From: SAR202 cluster bacterium AC-647-P02_OGT_505m | Lineage (GTDB): Bacteria > Chloroflexota > Dehalococcoidia > Lucifugimonadales > UBA826 | Assembly (NCBI GenBank): GCA_009391195.1 | Contig: VEXB01000009.1 | Location: 1 to 58,922, forward strand | Direction of reading: 5' to 3' | DNA: 58,922 bases | Shown: piece by piece, positions 7,461 through 16,785 of the stretch | How positions within the stretch are numbered: position 1 is the stretch's first letter | Layout: each line of letters opens with the position of its first letter | Translations under genes and position numbers: made by a program | The notes under the pieces: model-generated | The model's input: only the letters and a program-made list of their open reading frames with translations | Told to the model about the DNA's origin: nothing | The model's database searches: none

Positions 7461-8171
7461 TCAAGCAGATGCCGCAACCAGTGAAACTGATAAATTCCCG
7501 CCTGCGTGAGCGAGTATAGAAGGATAAATAGAACCAGACCTAATATAAAGAAGAGAAATAACTATCGAACAGATAAATAAAGGAATTAGAAGACCTATGT
7601 GCCCGTGAAGAACTGCAAAAACCAAGGAAGACGTTACTACGGCGGAGAATGTTCCCCATCGCCGCATAAACAACCTTAAAAGAAATCCTCTAAAAAATAA
7701 TTCTTCAATGACTGGGACCCAAATACAAATCGCAAATAAATTCGGGAATATGAACCACCCAAACCCAAGAATATCTTTTGGTATCTCGGGTGTATATAAA
7801 AATTTTACCCCGAAGTATGTAGCAATAATCATATAAATAACGACAACTGTAATATTGGCCATTACACACAAAAATGCCAAAAAATAGGAATTCCTAAAGC
7901 TGGGTGCTTGAAATCCCAAATCCTTATACCTGATAACTCGGTACCGAAAACACAGTGCTGATACAAAAACCACTAGAAATACCTGGGGAAGAGCTAGTAT
8001 CCATGGGAAAAAATAAGAACGTCCGGCAGTCGACAAAAAAGGAATTATCAAAAGTTTCATTGTTGCGATCGACCCATAGCAAATGACGATCGTCAGCAAT
8101 GATGCCAGTAGCAGTTTTGTATCAAGCTCCATTCGCCGATACATATTTTTATTCCATAAAGCCACAAACAC
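7461..8171 (-). CDS. CPBP-family intramembrane glutamic endopeptidase
   Basis: This is a multi-pass membrane protein of 236 residues with about seven hydrophobic segments. The CPBP (CAAX protease/bacteriocin-processing) motifs are in order: E156-E157-x3-R161 in VIEELFFRG, the second motif around H189 (FAVLHGH), and H222 in PSILAHAGGN. The family contains prenyl-protein endoproteases and bacteriocin-immunity-type proteins; the target here is unknown. The start is uncertain: GTG 8171 gives the longest form, and ATG codons at 8144 and 8132 are also in frame without a clear Shine-Dalgarno. It lies 11 bp downstream of the MBL-fold gene, suggesting coupling. Confidence 0.85.
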   Translation of the reverse strand: MFVALWNKNMYRRMELDTKLLLASLLTIVICYGSIATMKLLIIPFLSTAGRSYFFPWILALPQVFLVVFVSALCFRYRVIRYKDLGFQAPSFRNSYFLAFLCVMANITVVVIYMIIATYFGVKFLYTPEIPKDILGFGWFIFPNLFAICIWVPVIEELFFRGFLLRLFMRRWGTFSAVVTSSLVFAVLHGHIGLLIPLFICSIVISLLYIRSGSIYPSILAHAGGNLSVSLVAASA

Positions 8172-8182
8172 AAAAAGGTTAT

Positions 8183-8824
8183 CTAGCTATTCAGCCATTC
8201 AACGTCTCCGCAAAGATCCACCGGATGCTGCTTAGATTTATAAACCTCGTAGTGTTGAATAGAATCAGACAATTTTCCGTCAGAACCATGGCCCGGATAA
8301 AAATCCATATCTTTGGGTAAGGTTAAAAGACGTGACTCAATACTAGCTATCAACTCTTCCAGAGCCTCAGGTGAGCGACTCTTACCCGGTCCTCCAGGAA
8401 ACAGCGTGTCACCCGTAAAGATATGACTACCCACTCTCAAACAAGTGGATCCGTCAGTATGACCTGGAGTAGATATTGGAGTCAGTACCATATCCCCAAA
8501 CTCGATATCTTCTCCATCCACTAATAGAAAATCTGGTTTGACAGAGAGCGCATGTGCATCAGGACTACCTATACCCACAGGAACTTCGAACTCACCAGTT
8601 ACTTGATCAAATCCTAGCAAATGGTCCATATGGTTATGAGTTATAACAATGGACCTAACTTTCGTTGTTGAAGCTATTGCTATCAATTCTTCAGGATCTG
8701 CTGGGGTATCAATAAGGATACTTTCACGAGTCCTACCACACACTGCCAGGTATGCGTTGTTATCGTAGGGACCGCATGTGATCTTATAGATTTCTAGATT
8801 TCCATCTGTTACGTGAGGGGTCAT
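8183..8824 (-). CDS. MBL-fold metallo-hydrolase, glyoxalase II-like
   Basis: The 213-residue product carries the metallo-beta-lactamase-fold zinc ligands H63, H65, D67 and H68 (THNHMDH), H122 (GHTDGS) and D139 (TGDTLF), plus a late PGHG histidine. The layout resembles hydroxyacylglutathione hydrolase and persulfide-dioxygenase relatives; without a glutathione gene nearby the thiol substrate is open. ATG 8824 is chosen because GAGGAG sits 6 nt upstream; a GTG one codon earlier is less well placed. It precedes the CPBP gene by 11 bp on the same strand. Confidence 0.88.
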   Translation of the reverse strand: MTPHVTDGNLEIYKITCGPYDNNAYLAVCGRTRESILIDTPADPEELIAIASTTKVRSIVITHNHMDHLLGFDQVTGEFEVPVGIGSPDAHALSVKPDFLLVDGEDIEFGDMVLTPISTPGHTDGSTCLRVGSHIFTGDTLFPGGPGKSRSPEALEELIASIESRLLTLPKDMDFYPGHGSDGKLSDSIQHYEVYKSKQHPVDLCGDVEWLNS

Positions 8825-8970
8825 CACATTCTCCTCAAATTTGGGCTATTTTTGTATCATCTAAACACTACTAGGGTATGGCACGGTGCCGCATTATATC
8901 AGCGTGCTTAAAAAACTTGCCATATTGAAAAATAAACCATCCCCATCATAAATAAAATCGATCAACTAAG

Positions 8971-9000
8971 AATTAGTATTAAACTGAACTAATACTAATT
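8971..9000. promoter_or_regulatory. perfect 11-bp inverted repeat, candidate operator
   Basis: AATTAGTATTA is matched exactly by TAATACTAATT after an 8-bp spacer. The repeat ends 21 bp before the ATG of the small gene at 9022 and lies between two divergent genes. It is AT-rich and has no T-tract, so a protein-binding site is favoured over a terminator. Confidence 0.55.
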
Positions 9001-9021
9001 TGAAAATGTGTCGGGGGAAAT

Positions 9022-9297
9022 ATGGAAGAAAATGGGCTAAATATAAGAGGGAACGACGGCAGCAAGCGTATAAATATAAAATGTGAACATCAAAACGGTG
9101 TTTTGTACGTAGTTCCTTCAGAAGCTAACTGGGTATGTAGTGAAAGTCTTTTGCACGCCCACTCTATTGCAGGGTTTTTCAGTGACATTACGAACCTTGA
9201 CGATGAAAGTTTGCAAAAAATAATGCAGAAATGGGGAATTTACTATCGAACGATTACAGGCGAAAATTCTGGACAAGGCGATTCTGAAGATTGTTAG
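9022..9297 (+). CDS. small protein of unknown function
   Basis: This 91-residue acidic soluble protein has no family I recognise. It has a beta-strand-like start (RINIKCEHQNGVLYVVPSE), two cysteines there (CEH and WVCSES), and a helical middle (AGFFSDITNLDDESLQKIMQKWG). It has no membrane segment or signal peptide. GGGGGA precedes the ATG closely, and a perfect inverted repeat lies just upstream, which supports a real, regulated gene. Its stop overlaps the stop of the convergent TPR gene by four bases. It could be a regulator of that gene or an unrelated orphan; nothing decides this. Confidence 0.6.
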   Translation: MEENGLNIRGNDGSKRINIKCEHQNGVLYVVPSEANWVCSESLLHAHSIAGFFSDITNLDDESLQKIMQKWGIYYRTITGENSGQGDSEDC

Positions 9298-10322
9298 TAG
9301 TCTTCATCACCCATAGATGATTCGTCTGAGATCAATCTTGGTATGGAAGGAGTAAATACCTGTTCGTCCCCTGATTCAGTGTCATCACTGGACCAATCTT
9401 TGAGATTCGCTAACTTATCTCCATCGTTAATTAGATACCCTATTGATGTATTGGGAATTGTAGGCAATCCTTCAGCTTTGCCAGTAAATGAGGCGATGTG
9501 TGCCTGCGCTGGATCTCTATATACTTCACGAATAATAACGGAAATATTGCTATCTCTAGCACTGGTTATACTGGCCTCATATTTGTTACCACCCTCCATC
9601 AACCTTCTCAACCTAGAACCTATTTTTGCCTCTACAGCACCAATTTCCTCTCCAGACTTTGTTTTAACTCTCATACCCTTACCGTTGACGAATAATTCAA
9701 CAGAATGGCCTGAGGCAAGTATTGAAAAATCTAAATCACGAGGAACGTTAACCAGCTTTGTTACACCAGTCTTTCCGGTTTCCTCAATAAAATTTATTGC
9801 TTGAGATTGAGATTCCACAGATTTTGACCCAGCCGTACGACTGAGTTTCTCGAGCCTGTCGAGGTTTTTACTTGCTATAGGACTCTTGGGAGATATAACT
9901 AATGCGCAACGGAACGCGTCAGATGCTTTCCTGTTTTTGCCCAGTTCCAAGAAAGCCTTTCCAAGGCGATTGTAGGCCTCCAAATCCCAGGGGAAATCTT
10001 CAACAATCATTTGATTCATGTCAGCAGCCTCTTTCCAGGAGAAATTCACTGCATGTTGAACCGCTTTTTTTGTACGATCTTCCTTAACTTTTTGCAGTCC
10101 CGTCGCTGCTTGAAGATGCTCCGCCGCCTCATCCTCTCTCGAGAGATTCATTAAGGCTCGGGCTCTATTCGTATGAGCAGAATCATCACCTGGCAGCTGC
10201 TCTACAATTCCATAGTAAGCCACCTCTGCTTCTTCCCAAAGTCCATGCTGAGCAAGCTTCTGCGCCTCTATGGAGTGTTCTTTTCTGAATAGCAGAACCT
10301 CTGTCAACTGATTAGCTTTCAC
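9294..10322 (-). CDS. tetratricopeptide-repeat protein
   Basis: This 342-residue protein has no signal peptide. TPR-like helical pairs occupy roughly residues 10-160, for example WEEAEVAYYGIVEQLPGDD, EDEAAEHLQAATG and AYNRLGKAFLELGKNRKASD. After a linker, a predicted beta-rich C-terminal half begins near VNVPRDLDFSILASGHSVELF, followed by an acidic tail. The helical part probably mediates protein contact; the C-terminal half is not a domain I recognise. GTG 10322 has GAGGA 8 nt upstream. It is last in the apparent thrB-lysC-GT2-GT2-TPR run, after a gap of about 100 bp. Confidence 0.75.
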   Translation of the reverse strand: MKANQLTEVLLFRKEHSIEAQKLAQHGLWEEAEVAYYGIVEQLPGDDSAHTNRARALMNLSREDEAAEHLQAATGLQKVKEDRTKKAVQHAVNFSWKEAADMNQMIVEDFPWDLEAYNRLGKAFLELGKNRKASDAFRCALVISPKSPIASKNLDRLEKLSRTAGSKSVESQSQAINFIEETGKTGVTKLVNVPRDLDFSILASGHSVELFVNGKGMRVKTKSGEEIGAVEAKIGSRLRRLMEGGNKYEASITSARDSNISVIIREVYRDPAQAHIASFTGKAEGLPTIPNTSIGYLINDGDKLANLKDWSSDDTESGDEQVFTPSIPRLISDESSMGDEDY

Positions 10323-10421
10323 GTTTTAATCCTCATTCATCTTGGTTCTAAATAGCCAAGGTGACGGCATTCTAATCAGCGTTATTTACAGAGTTCAATA
10401 CATTTCACGCCCACTATAGGC

Positions 10422-11150
10422 TCATTTTTGAACACCAGCATGACCAGATAGTCGAAGAAATAACATACGAAACATCGCCTCAAGCACGATCCCGATCGAC
10501 ATTTTAGACTTACCAACCAACCTTTCTTCAAAAACGATGGGCATTTCATGAACAGCATATTTCAAATGTTGGCAATGAAAAGCAACTTCTGACTGAAAGC
10601 CAAATCCCTTGCATAGAATATTTTCCCACCTGATGGCTCGCAATGTAGAAATTCTGAATGCTTTGAACCCGGAAGTCGCGTCCTTAACCTGTATGCCTGA
10701 AACTAACTTAATGCCAAAGTTCCCTACACCACTAAGCACCTTACGCCTTAACCCCCACTTATCATCGGCTCCTCCCCCTTCTATATATCTGGATCCAACC
10801 ACCACATCATACTTTCCCAACAGGCTTAACATTTCCGGAATATATTCAGGCCTGTGAGACAGATCCCCGTCCATCTGTATTACAGCATCACAACCTAAAT
10901 GTAGTGCCAGTTCAAAGCCCTCTTTGTAGGCAGTACCAAGACCTTCCTTTGATGATCTGGATATTACAGTTATAGCATTCTCATATTTTGAAGATAGAGA
11001 CTTGGCCAATTCCCCTGTTCCATCAGGGGATGAGTCGTCAACAACTATTAAGCCAAGTCCATCTACATTCAGATCAAACAACCTATGGACCAATAAAGGG
11101 AGATTCTCTGCTTCGTTATAAGTCGGGATAACCACGTAAACGGAGGACAA
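10422..11150 (-). CDS. polyprenol-phosphate mannosyltransferase-like GT2
   Basis: A GT-A-fold family 2 glycosyltransferase of the DPM/Ppm type, which loads a hexose from a nucleotide sugar onto polyprenyl phosphate at the membrane face. The 242 residues show YVVIPTYNEAENLP, VVDDSSPDGTGE, the metal-binding QMDGDLSH, and GSRYIEGGG...WGLRRK, all characteristic of this group. There is no C-terminal membrane domain. The start is unclear: TTG 11150 is used because an in-frame TAA, the stop of the upstream GT2 gene, lies only nine codons earlier and no ATG is available. There is no good Shine-Dalgarno, so it may be read by reinitiation. Confidence 0.88.
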   Translation of the reverse strand: MSSVYVVIPTYNEAENLPLLVHRLFDLNVDGLGLIVVDDSSPDGTGELAKSLSSKYENAITVISRSSKEGLGTAYKEGFELALHLGCDAVIQMDGDLSHRPEYIPEMLSLLGKYDVVVGSRYIEGGGADDKWGLRRKVLSGVGNFGIKLVSGIQVKDATSGFKAFRISTLRAIRWENILCKGFGFQSEVAFHCQHLKYAVHEMPIVFEERLVGKSKMSIGIVLEAMFRMLFLRLSGHAGVQK

Positions 11151-11177
11151 TTCTGAAATACCATCAAAAAATGTTTC

Positions 11178-11927
11178 TTATTTATATCTACCAAAAAGAT
11201 AGCGCAGCCTGACTAAAAGAGTATCACGGACCATTTCCAGAGAGGCTTTATGGATCTGTACTTTACTTTTCTCAACATTTACCCAAGATACGGGCATTTC
11301 CAAAATGTCCATATTCTCTTTTGCGGCTAAAAAAAGGATTTCGACATCAAAGCCCCATCCCTTGACTCTTTGTTTTTGAAATAAATATTCAGCCGCTTCT
11401 TTTGTAAAACATTTGTAGCCACATTGAGTATCTTGGATTCCCGGCACTGCTATAGCTCGAACGAACCAGTTAAATAAACGACCTGTAAAATATCGGAGAG
11501 GCGAATCATGAAGACGCTGAGCTCCTCCGACCTGCCTAGAACCAATCACAATATCGTAGTTCCCACGTTCAATAAATCCTACAAATTTCCCTATTTGTTC
11601 AGGTGATACAGCAAGATCTGCATCGCACATAAGTCTGTATGCTCCCCCAGCAGATAACATACCTACTTTGATCGCAGAACCTTTCCCTCTATGATCTACT
11701 AATATAACCCTACAGAATTCACCTGCACCGATATTTTCTTCTATCCAGTTGGAGACTATAGAAGGAGTTTTATCGAAGCTTCCATCATCGACTACTATGA
11801 CCTCCCAACTATATGTTTGAAGGCGCAAAAATGCTACAACAGACTCCAAAGTCGGCAAAACCCTATCAGCCTCATTGTAGGTGGGGATAACAATCGATAA
11901 AAGCCAGTTGTGACAGGTATTAATCAT
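11178..11927 (-). CDS. dolichyl-phosphate beta-glucosyltransferase-like GT2
   Basis: This is a second family 2 glycosyltransferase, 249 residues, closer to the ALG5-like group. It has LSIVIPTYNEADRVLPTLESV, EVIVVDDGSFDKT, the LMCDADLAVSPEQ metal site and GIQDTQCGYKCF. It likely makes a polyprenyl-phosphate sugar as donor for cell-envelope glycans. Its product may act beside the mannosyltransferase-like enzyme encoded immediately downstream in the same reading frame, separated only by a stop and nine codons. It lies 43 bp after lysC. No clear Shine-Dalgarno is seen at ATG 11927. Confidence 0.85.
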   Translation of the reverse strand: MINTCHNWLLSIVIPTYNEADRVLPTLESVVAFLRLQTYSWEVIVVDDGSFDKTPSIVSNWIEENIGAGEFCRVILVDHRGKGSAIKVGMLSAGGAYRLMCDADLAVSPEQIGKFVGFIERGNYDIVIGSRQVGGAQRLHDSPLRYFTGRLFNWFVRAIAVPGIQDTQCGYKCFTKEAAEYLFQKQRVKGWGFDVEILFLAAKENMDILEMPVSWVNVEKSKVQIHKASLEMVRDTLLVRLRYLFGRYK

Positions 11928-11970
11928 TAAGAGATATTCAAAGCATTATGGAAACAGCAACCGACACAGA

Positions 11971-13203
11971 CTATTTCGTTTTATCTAGTTCAAAAGCTTC
12001 GTGTAATACTTTCGCAGCGTCAGCGGTGGATTCCTCCTTAACTAAACATGTGATCCGAATTTCTGAAGTGGTTATCATTTCGATGTTGATATTGCCTTCC
12101 GAAAGAGCTGCAAACATCTTTGCTGCATAGCCTGGAGAATCTTGCATACCCGTACCCACTATGCTTACCTTAGCTAAACCAGTCGAGTATCCGACATCTT
12201 CCATGCCCAAATTTTTGGAAACTAAACGAACCACATCCATGGTCGCATCAAGATCAGATGACTTAACCGTAAAGGTCAAGTCAGTGGTACCCGACACACT
12301 GGCATTCTGCACGATTACATCCACGCTGATATCGGCATTAGCAAGAGGTTCAAATAAGGAGGCTGCAACACCAGGTCTGTCAACAACGGAATACACAGTT
12401 ACTTTGGCAACCTCTTTTTCAGTGGCAATTCCCCTCACGCGGTTACGTATTTCACCAACTTCGATGTTCATATCAGCTCCTCCGTGAATAAGTGTGCCTG
12501 GAAGATCTTCAAAACTAGAAGCGACCAATATTGGTACGTTATAAACCATGCCTAACTCGATAGATCTTGGATTCATTTTTGCGCCATAGCTGGCTAGTTC
12601 TAGCATTTCTTCAAAACCAATCTCATCTAGTTTTTGAGCTTTCGGTACCATCCTAGGGTCCGCAGTATATATACCGTCGACATCCGTATATATCTCACAC
12701 CGGTCTGCTTTGAGAGCTGCTGCCAGTGCTACTGCTGTAAGATCAGAAGCGCCTCTACCCAATGTGGTTATATCCATCTTTTCAGTGATCCCCTGAAACC
12801 CTGCGACAATGACAATATTATTATTCTTTAGTTCCTGCTCAATGCGCTCAGGACACAATCCCGATATTTTTGCTTTACCATAACTAGAATCAGTGCGTAT
12901 ACCTGCCTGAGCCCCACTCAAACTTACCGCCCTCTTCCCAATAGACCTCAAAGCCATAGCAACCAAGGCGCAGGACTGTAGTTCACCAGTTGATAAAAGA
13001 ACGTCGAGTTCCCTAGGGTCCGGTCGATCTGAAACCTGTGATGCTATTTTGAGCAGGTCATCGGTCAAGTCTCCCATCGCAGATACCGTTGCGACAACTT
13101 GGCCAGATCTGTCATGAGCAGATGCCACGCGTCTCGCAACATTTCTGATTAAATCAGGGTTGGCAAGAGAAGAACCACCATATTTTTGTACTACCAGAGA
13201 CAA
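11971..13203 (-). CDS. lysC: aspartate kinase
   Basis: Aspartokinase phosphorylates aspartate, the entry to lysine, threonine and methionine synthesis. The 410-residue protein begins SLVVQKYGGSSLANPDLI (kinase ATP site), has the catalytic-domain GRGASDLTAVALAAAL and EIYTDVDGIYTADPR, and ends with two ACT domains (about residues 265-410; VTVYSVVDRPGVAASLF and VSIVGTGMQDSPGYAAKMF) that normally give feedback control. The start is TTG 13203 with GGAAGGA about 7 nt upstream. It follows thrB by 63 bp on the same strand, so two steps of threonine synthesis are linked. Length matches the monofunctional type. Confidence 0.96.
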   Translation of the reverse strand: MSLVVQKYGGSSLANPDLIRNVARRVASAHDRSGQVVATVSAMGDLTDDLLKIASQVSDRPDPRELDVLLSTGELQSCALVAMALRSIGKRAVSLSGAQAGIRTDSSYGKAKISGLCPERIEQELKNNNIVIVAGFQGITEKMDITTLGRGASDLTAVALAAALKADRCEIYTDVDGIYTADPRMVPKAQKLDEIGFEEMLELASYGAKMNPRSIELGMVYNVPILVASSFEDLPGTLIHGGADMNIEVGEIRNRVRGIATEKEVAKVTVYSVVDRPGVAASLFEPLANADISVDVIVQNASVSGTTDLTFTVKSSDLDATMDVVRLVSKNLGMEDVGYSTGLAKVSIVGTGMQDSPGYAAKMFAALSEGNINIEMITTSEIRITCLVKEESTADAAKVLHEAFELDKTK

Positions 13204-13266
13204 TATGAATTCCTTCCGAACCTTTCCTTATAGCTAACATCCAATATTTTAGTGAGCCTTCTTCAC

Positions 13267-14196
13267 CTATTGAATCACATAGGTACCTTTGTCGGTGGGC
13301 TGTGTGACAACTATCTCACCATCCAATCCAGATTTCATCCCGGCATCTGCCATCTCATATCCGACGGTATATTCTCGGTCCACACAGAATGCTAAGACTG
13401 ACGATCCAGATCCAGAAAGAAATGCACCGCGGGCACCGGCATCCATGGCGGCCTTGATTATGTTCTTCATAGGGAAAAAAATTCCCTGCCGGTCAGGCTG
13501 ATGCAGCATATCTTGCGTCGCATAGCGAAGATTATCTAACTCTCCAGTCGCCATAGCCTGTACGATCAAGGCAACTCTTCCAATGTTGTACACGGCATCA
13601 GCCCTAGCCACGAGAGGCTTCAGGAGAGTTCGTGCTTCGTCAGTGGGCATAGGAACGTTGGGAACGTAAAGAACTGCCGACAGATTGTCTGGAATTGGAA
13701 CAGAGGCAGTGATCAACTGACCTTCCTCATATATTCCTATCTGCATTCCTCCCAACAAGGCTGGAGCCACATTATCGGGATGTCCCTCCATTTCTGCTGC
13801 TATCTGGACCAGTTCATTAATAGTGAGAGGTGCCCCACTATATTCATTAGCAGCAAATAAGCCTGCTGCCAGAGAGGCTGAACTACTCCCCATACCTCTT
13901 GCGAGTTCTATCTGATTATCACATTCAAGTAAAACATCCGGGACAACTTCGCCTATCTCTTCAAAAAGCCTTGAAAAGCTCTGAAAAACTAAATTGTCTC
14001 TTCCCGAAGACAACTCCCCCTCACCTTTGCCAGTAACGAGAACATTAATATTTAAATCATTTCTCTCATGGACCGTCACTGAATTCCAAACATCAAGAGC
14101 TATACCCAAGGAGTCAAATCCTGGGCCCATATTGGCCGACGTTGCAGGAGATCGCACAGTAATTTTTTGAGTTGCCATAATTCTAAAATTATACAT
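13267..14196 (-). CDS. thrB: homoserine kinase
   Basis: ThrB phosphorylates homoserine on the way to threonine. The GHMP-kinase pattern is clear in 309 residues: KITVRSPATSANMGPGFDSLG at the N-terminus, the ATP-binding glycine/serine loop ELARGMGSSSASLAAGL, and the C-terminal GARGAFLSGSGSSVLAF. ATG 14196 is preceded by AGGAG at 6-7 nt; the internal ATG 14178 is less well supported. It is first in a minus-strand run with lysC, and the roughly 130 bp to the divergent mutS2 should hold both promoters. Confidence 0.95.
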   Translation of the reverse strand: MYNFRIMATQKITVRSPATSANMGPGFDSLGIALDVWNSVTVHERNDLNINVLVTGKGEGELSSGRDNLVFQSFSRLFEEIGEVVPDVLLECDNQIELARGMGSSSASLAAGLFAANEYSGAPLTINELVQIAAEMEGHPDNVAPALLGGMQIGIYEEGQLITASVPIPDNLSAVLYVPNVPMPTDEARTLLKPLVARADAVYNIGRVALIVQAMATGELDNLRYATQDMLHQPDRQGIFFPMKNIIKAAMDAGARGAFLSGSGSSVLAFCVDREYTVGYEMADAGMKSGLDGEIVVTQPTDKGTYVIQ

Positions 14197-14328
14197 TGAT
14201 GACTCCTTTTAAAATGTCACATAGGCAACTCATTTGCTTTAATAGCAACTGCTAATATTGTTTATTAATAAAAGTTCTTTCTAGTAAAGTTTATTCACCA
14301 CTAAGAGACAACGATTGGTTAATCAACC

Positions 14329-16785
14329 GTGATCAAAAGAAAAAGAACCGAATATCAACACGAATATTTGAGAGATCGGAGCTTAAGGCTTCTTGATTTT
14401 GAATCAGTACGGTCCAATATTTCCGACAGTGCGACTTTCTACAAATCGAAAGTCAAAGCTGATTCAATGCAACCGGCATACGAAGAAACCATAGTCCAGA
14501 CTCTGATCAAAGAAACATCCGAAGGTAGATACATCCTTAGTAATGTTTCAAATTACGGTCTTGGCAATTTAAGGAATATTTCAGACCATGTCCGTAGAGC
14601 GGATCTGGGAGGGATTTTATCCGGGCAAGAGCTTATTGAAATAGCCTCAAACATTGATACTTTTACCAATTTGCGAGGTAGTTTACTCGAGCATTCCGAT
14701 GAGGCTATGTTACTTGCATCCAGAGCCAGAATCATGTCTGACCTGTCATATCTGAGCCATTCGATCAGTACTACAGTCAGCCCAAACGGCCTTGTAAAAG
14801 ATACAGCAAGTCCATCGCTAGGAATTCTCAGACGGCAAGTAAGAGATTCCTACACCCGAGTTACAACGGCGCTGCAACATATCATTCGCGAAAGCGAGAT
14901 GGAAGGGTCGATTCAAGACGACGTCATCTCTGTAAGAGGAGATCGACTAGTTGTCCAAGTCAAATCTAACATGAGAAGCAGAATCCCTGGGGTGGTCCAT
15001 GACGCTTCCAACACTGGTATGACGTTATTTATTGAGCCATTCTCAACAGTGAACCTGTGCAATTCCTGGAGGGAACTAGCTTTAGAGGAGGATAGAGAGG
15101 TCGCTCGTATACTACGTGACTTATCGGCACAAGTCGGCTCTCTTTCAGCAGAAATTTCAGACACAACAGACATGGTTGCAGATATAGATTTTATACTGGC
15201 CAAATCAAGATACAGTAATTCTCTCGGGGCTCCAGACCCTATTCGTGACGCCATCACTCAGCAAACGGACCAACTCTCCAACATGCCCTCAGGGCAATCA
15301 AGACAGGTGGAAATAAAACTAAATAACGCAAGACACCCATTGATTGGAAATGAAATGGTTCCACTGAATCTAGAGATTGGGCCTAATTGGAACGTTCTCG
15401 TTATTACAGGACCTAACACAGGTGGTAAAACCGTAGCCTTAAAGACTGTGGGGTTGCTATCTGCAATGCAACAATGCGGAATTCACATACCAGCAGATTT
15501 GGGAAGCTCATTACCAATTTTTGACGCTATATTTGCTGACATCGGCGATCAGCAAAGTATCGAGACTTCAGTATCAACATTTAGTTCCCACATAAGATCA
15601 CTAAGCGAAATGCTGACATACTCAACTGAAAAATCCCTCGTACTTCTTGATGAGATTGGTGCCAGCACCGATCCAGATGAAGGTGCAGCTATAGCAGCGG
15701 CTGTTCTAGATGACCTCGGAGAAAAGAACATATTTACTGTAGCTACCACACACCACAGGTCTGTAGCGGCAACGGCAGAATCCAATCCCAATATGAGTAA
15801 TGCCAGCTTTCATCTTGATCCTGAAACTCTGAAACCCACATACCGGATATCGATCGGCATACCCGGGCGTAGCTATGCTATGGCCGTAGCATCCAGGCTA
15901 GGCCTCCCAAAAAGAATTTTACAGAGCGCCGAGAAAAACTTATCCCCTCAATATATCCAAATGGGAAAATGGTTATCAGACATAAGTAACGAACGTGAAC
16001 AGGTATCCAAAGTTCTCTCTGAGGCAAATAAAAATCTCTCTCAGGCAAGATCTCTTCGCGCCAAGCTACAACAAGAAATCGAATACCTCATCGAGAGACG
16101 AGCGGAAATTATAGAATCTGTTAGGGCTAAAGCAGAATCCAACTTCTCTACTATTCAAAATTTATTATCTCGAGCAGAATCGGCTCTTTCGTGGGCTAGG
16201 CATGGGAATAGAGAATCTTCACAGTCAGTAGACAACGAAATAGACATTATCCAGGGCGAGTTGCAAGAGATAAATATACCGACTCCGAGGACGGAGGAAA
16301 AAGTTATAGATCTGTTATCTACGGGAGATCTTGTCCACGTCTCTGGACTTTCGCTCAGCGGAACATTGACAAAATTGGATTCTGAAACCAACAGTGCCGA
16401 AATATTGGTCGGAAGCATGAGGCTAAATGTGGAAGCGGACAAACTTCTGAAAACTTCTGTCTCAACTGAGCCAAATACAGATTCCCACTATTCAGCATCG
16501 GATACAAAGGTAAACAGGACTTCCCCACGCTCGCTGGATCCGATCAAAGATGTTTTGGACGTTAGAGGACTCCGATCTGATCCCGCATTAGATATGTTGG
16601 AAGTTTTTCTAGATTCATCGGTCAGAGATGGATTAAGCAAAGTAACAGTGATACACGGCAAGGGAACTGGGGCCTTAAGAAACGCTTTAAGGGAAAACCT
16701 TATGAATCATCCGTTGGTCAGTAGTTTTGGTTCTGAGAAGGACTCGCTAGGTGGAGACGGAGCAACTTACATCATACTTAATTAA
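14329..16785 (+). CDS. mutS2: MutS2 family protein with C-terminal Smr domain
   Basis: MutS2 proteins bind branched DNA or collided ribosomes and do not perform mismatch recognition. The 818-residue protein shows the MutS core and the ATPase site ITGPNTGGKTVALKT (around residue 360), then LVLLDEIGASTDPDEGAA (Walker B) and TTHH. A coiled-coil region (about 540-640) follows, and a C-terminal Smr domain begins at LDVRGLRSDPALDML and contains VIHGKGTGALR. The N-terminal mismatch-recognition domain of MutS is absent, as expected. GTG 14329 is the first possible start after an in-frame TAA; no Shine-Dalgarno is evident. It overlaps the convergent MMPL gene by 8 bp at the stops. Confidence 0.93.
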   Translation: MIKRKRTEYQHEYLRDRSLRLLDFESVRSNISDSATFYKSKVKADSMQPAYEETIVQTLIKETSEGRYILSNVSNYGLGNLRNISDHVRRADLGGILSGQELIEIASNIDTFTNLRGSLLEHSDEAMLLASRARIMSDLSYLSHSISTTVSPNGLVKDTASPSLGILRRQVRDSYTRVTTALQHIIRESEMEGSIQDDVISVRGDRLVVQVKSNMRSRIPGVVHDASNTGMTLFIEPFSTVNLCNSWRELALEEDREVARILRDLSAQVGSLSAEISDTTDMVADIDFILAKSRYSNSLGAPDPIRDAITQQTDQLSNMPSGQSRQVEIKLNNARHPLIGNEMVPLNLEIGPNWNVLVITGPNTGGKTVALKTVGLLSAMQQCGIHIPADLGSSLPIFDAIFADIGDQQSIETSVSTFSSHIRSLSEMLTYSTEKSLVLLDEIGASTDPDEGAAIAAAVLDDLGEKNIFTVATTHHRSVAATAESNPNMSNASFHLDPETLKPTYRISIGIPGRSYAMAVASRLGLPKRILQSAEKNLSPQYIQMGKWLSDISNEREQVSKVLSEANKNLSQARSLRAKLQQEIEYLIERRAEIIESVRAKAESNFSTIQNLLSRAESALSWARHGNRESSQSVDNEIDIIQGELQEINIPTPRTEEKVIDLLSTGDLVHVSGLSLSGTLTKLDSETNSAEILVGSMRLNVEADKLLKTSVSTEPNTDSHYSASDTKVNRTSPRSLDPIKDVLDVRGLRSDPALDMLEVFLDSSVRDGLSKVTVIHGKGTGALRNALRENLMNHPLVSSFGSEKDSLGGDGATYIILN

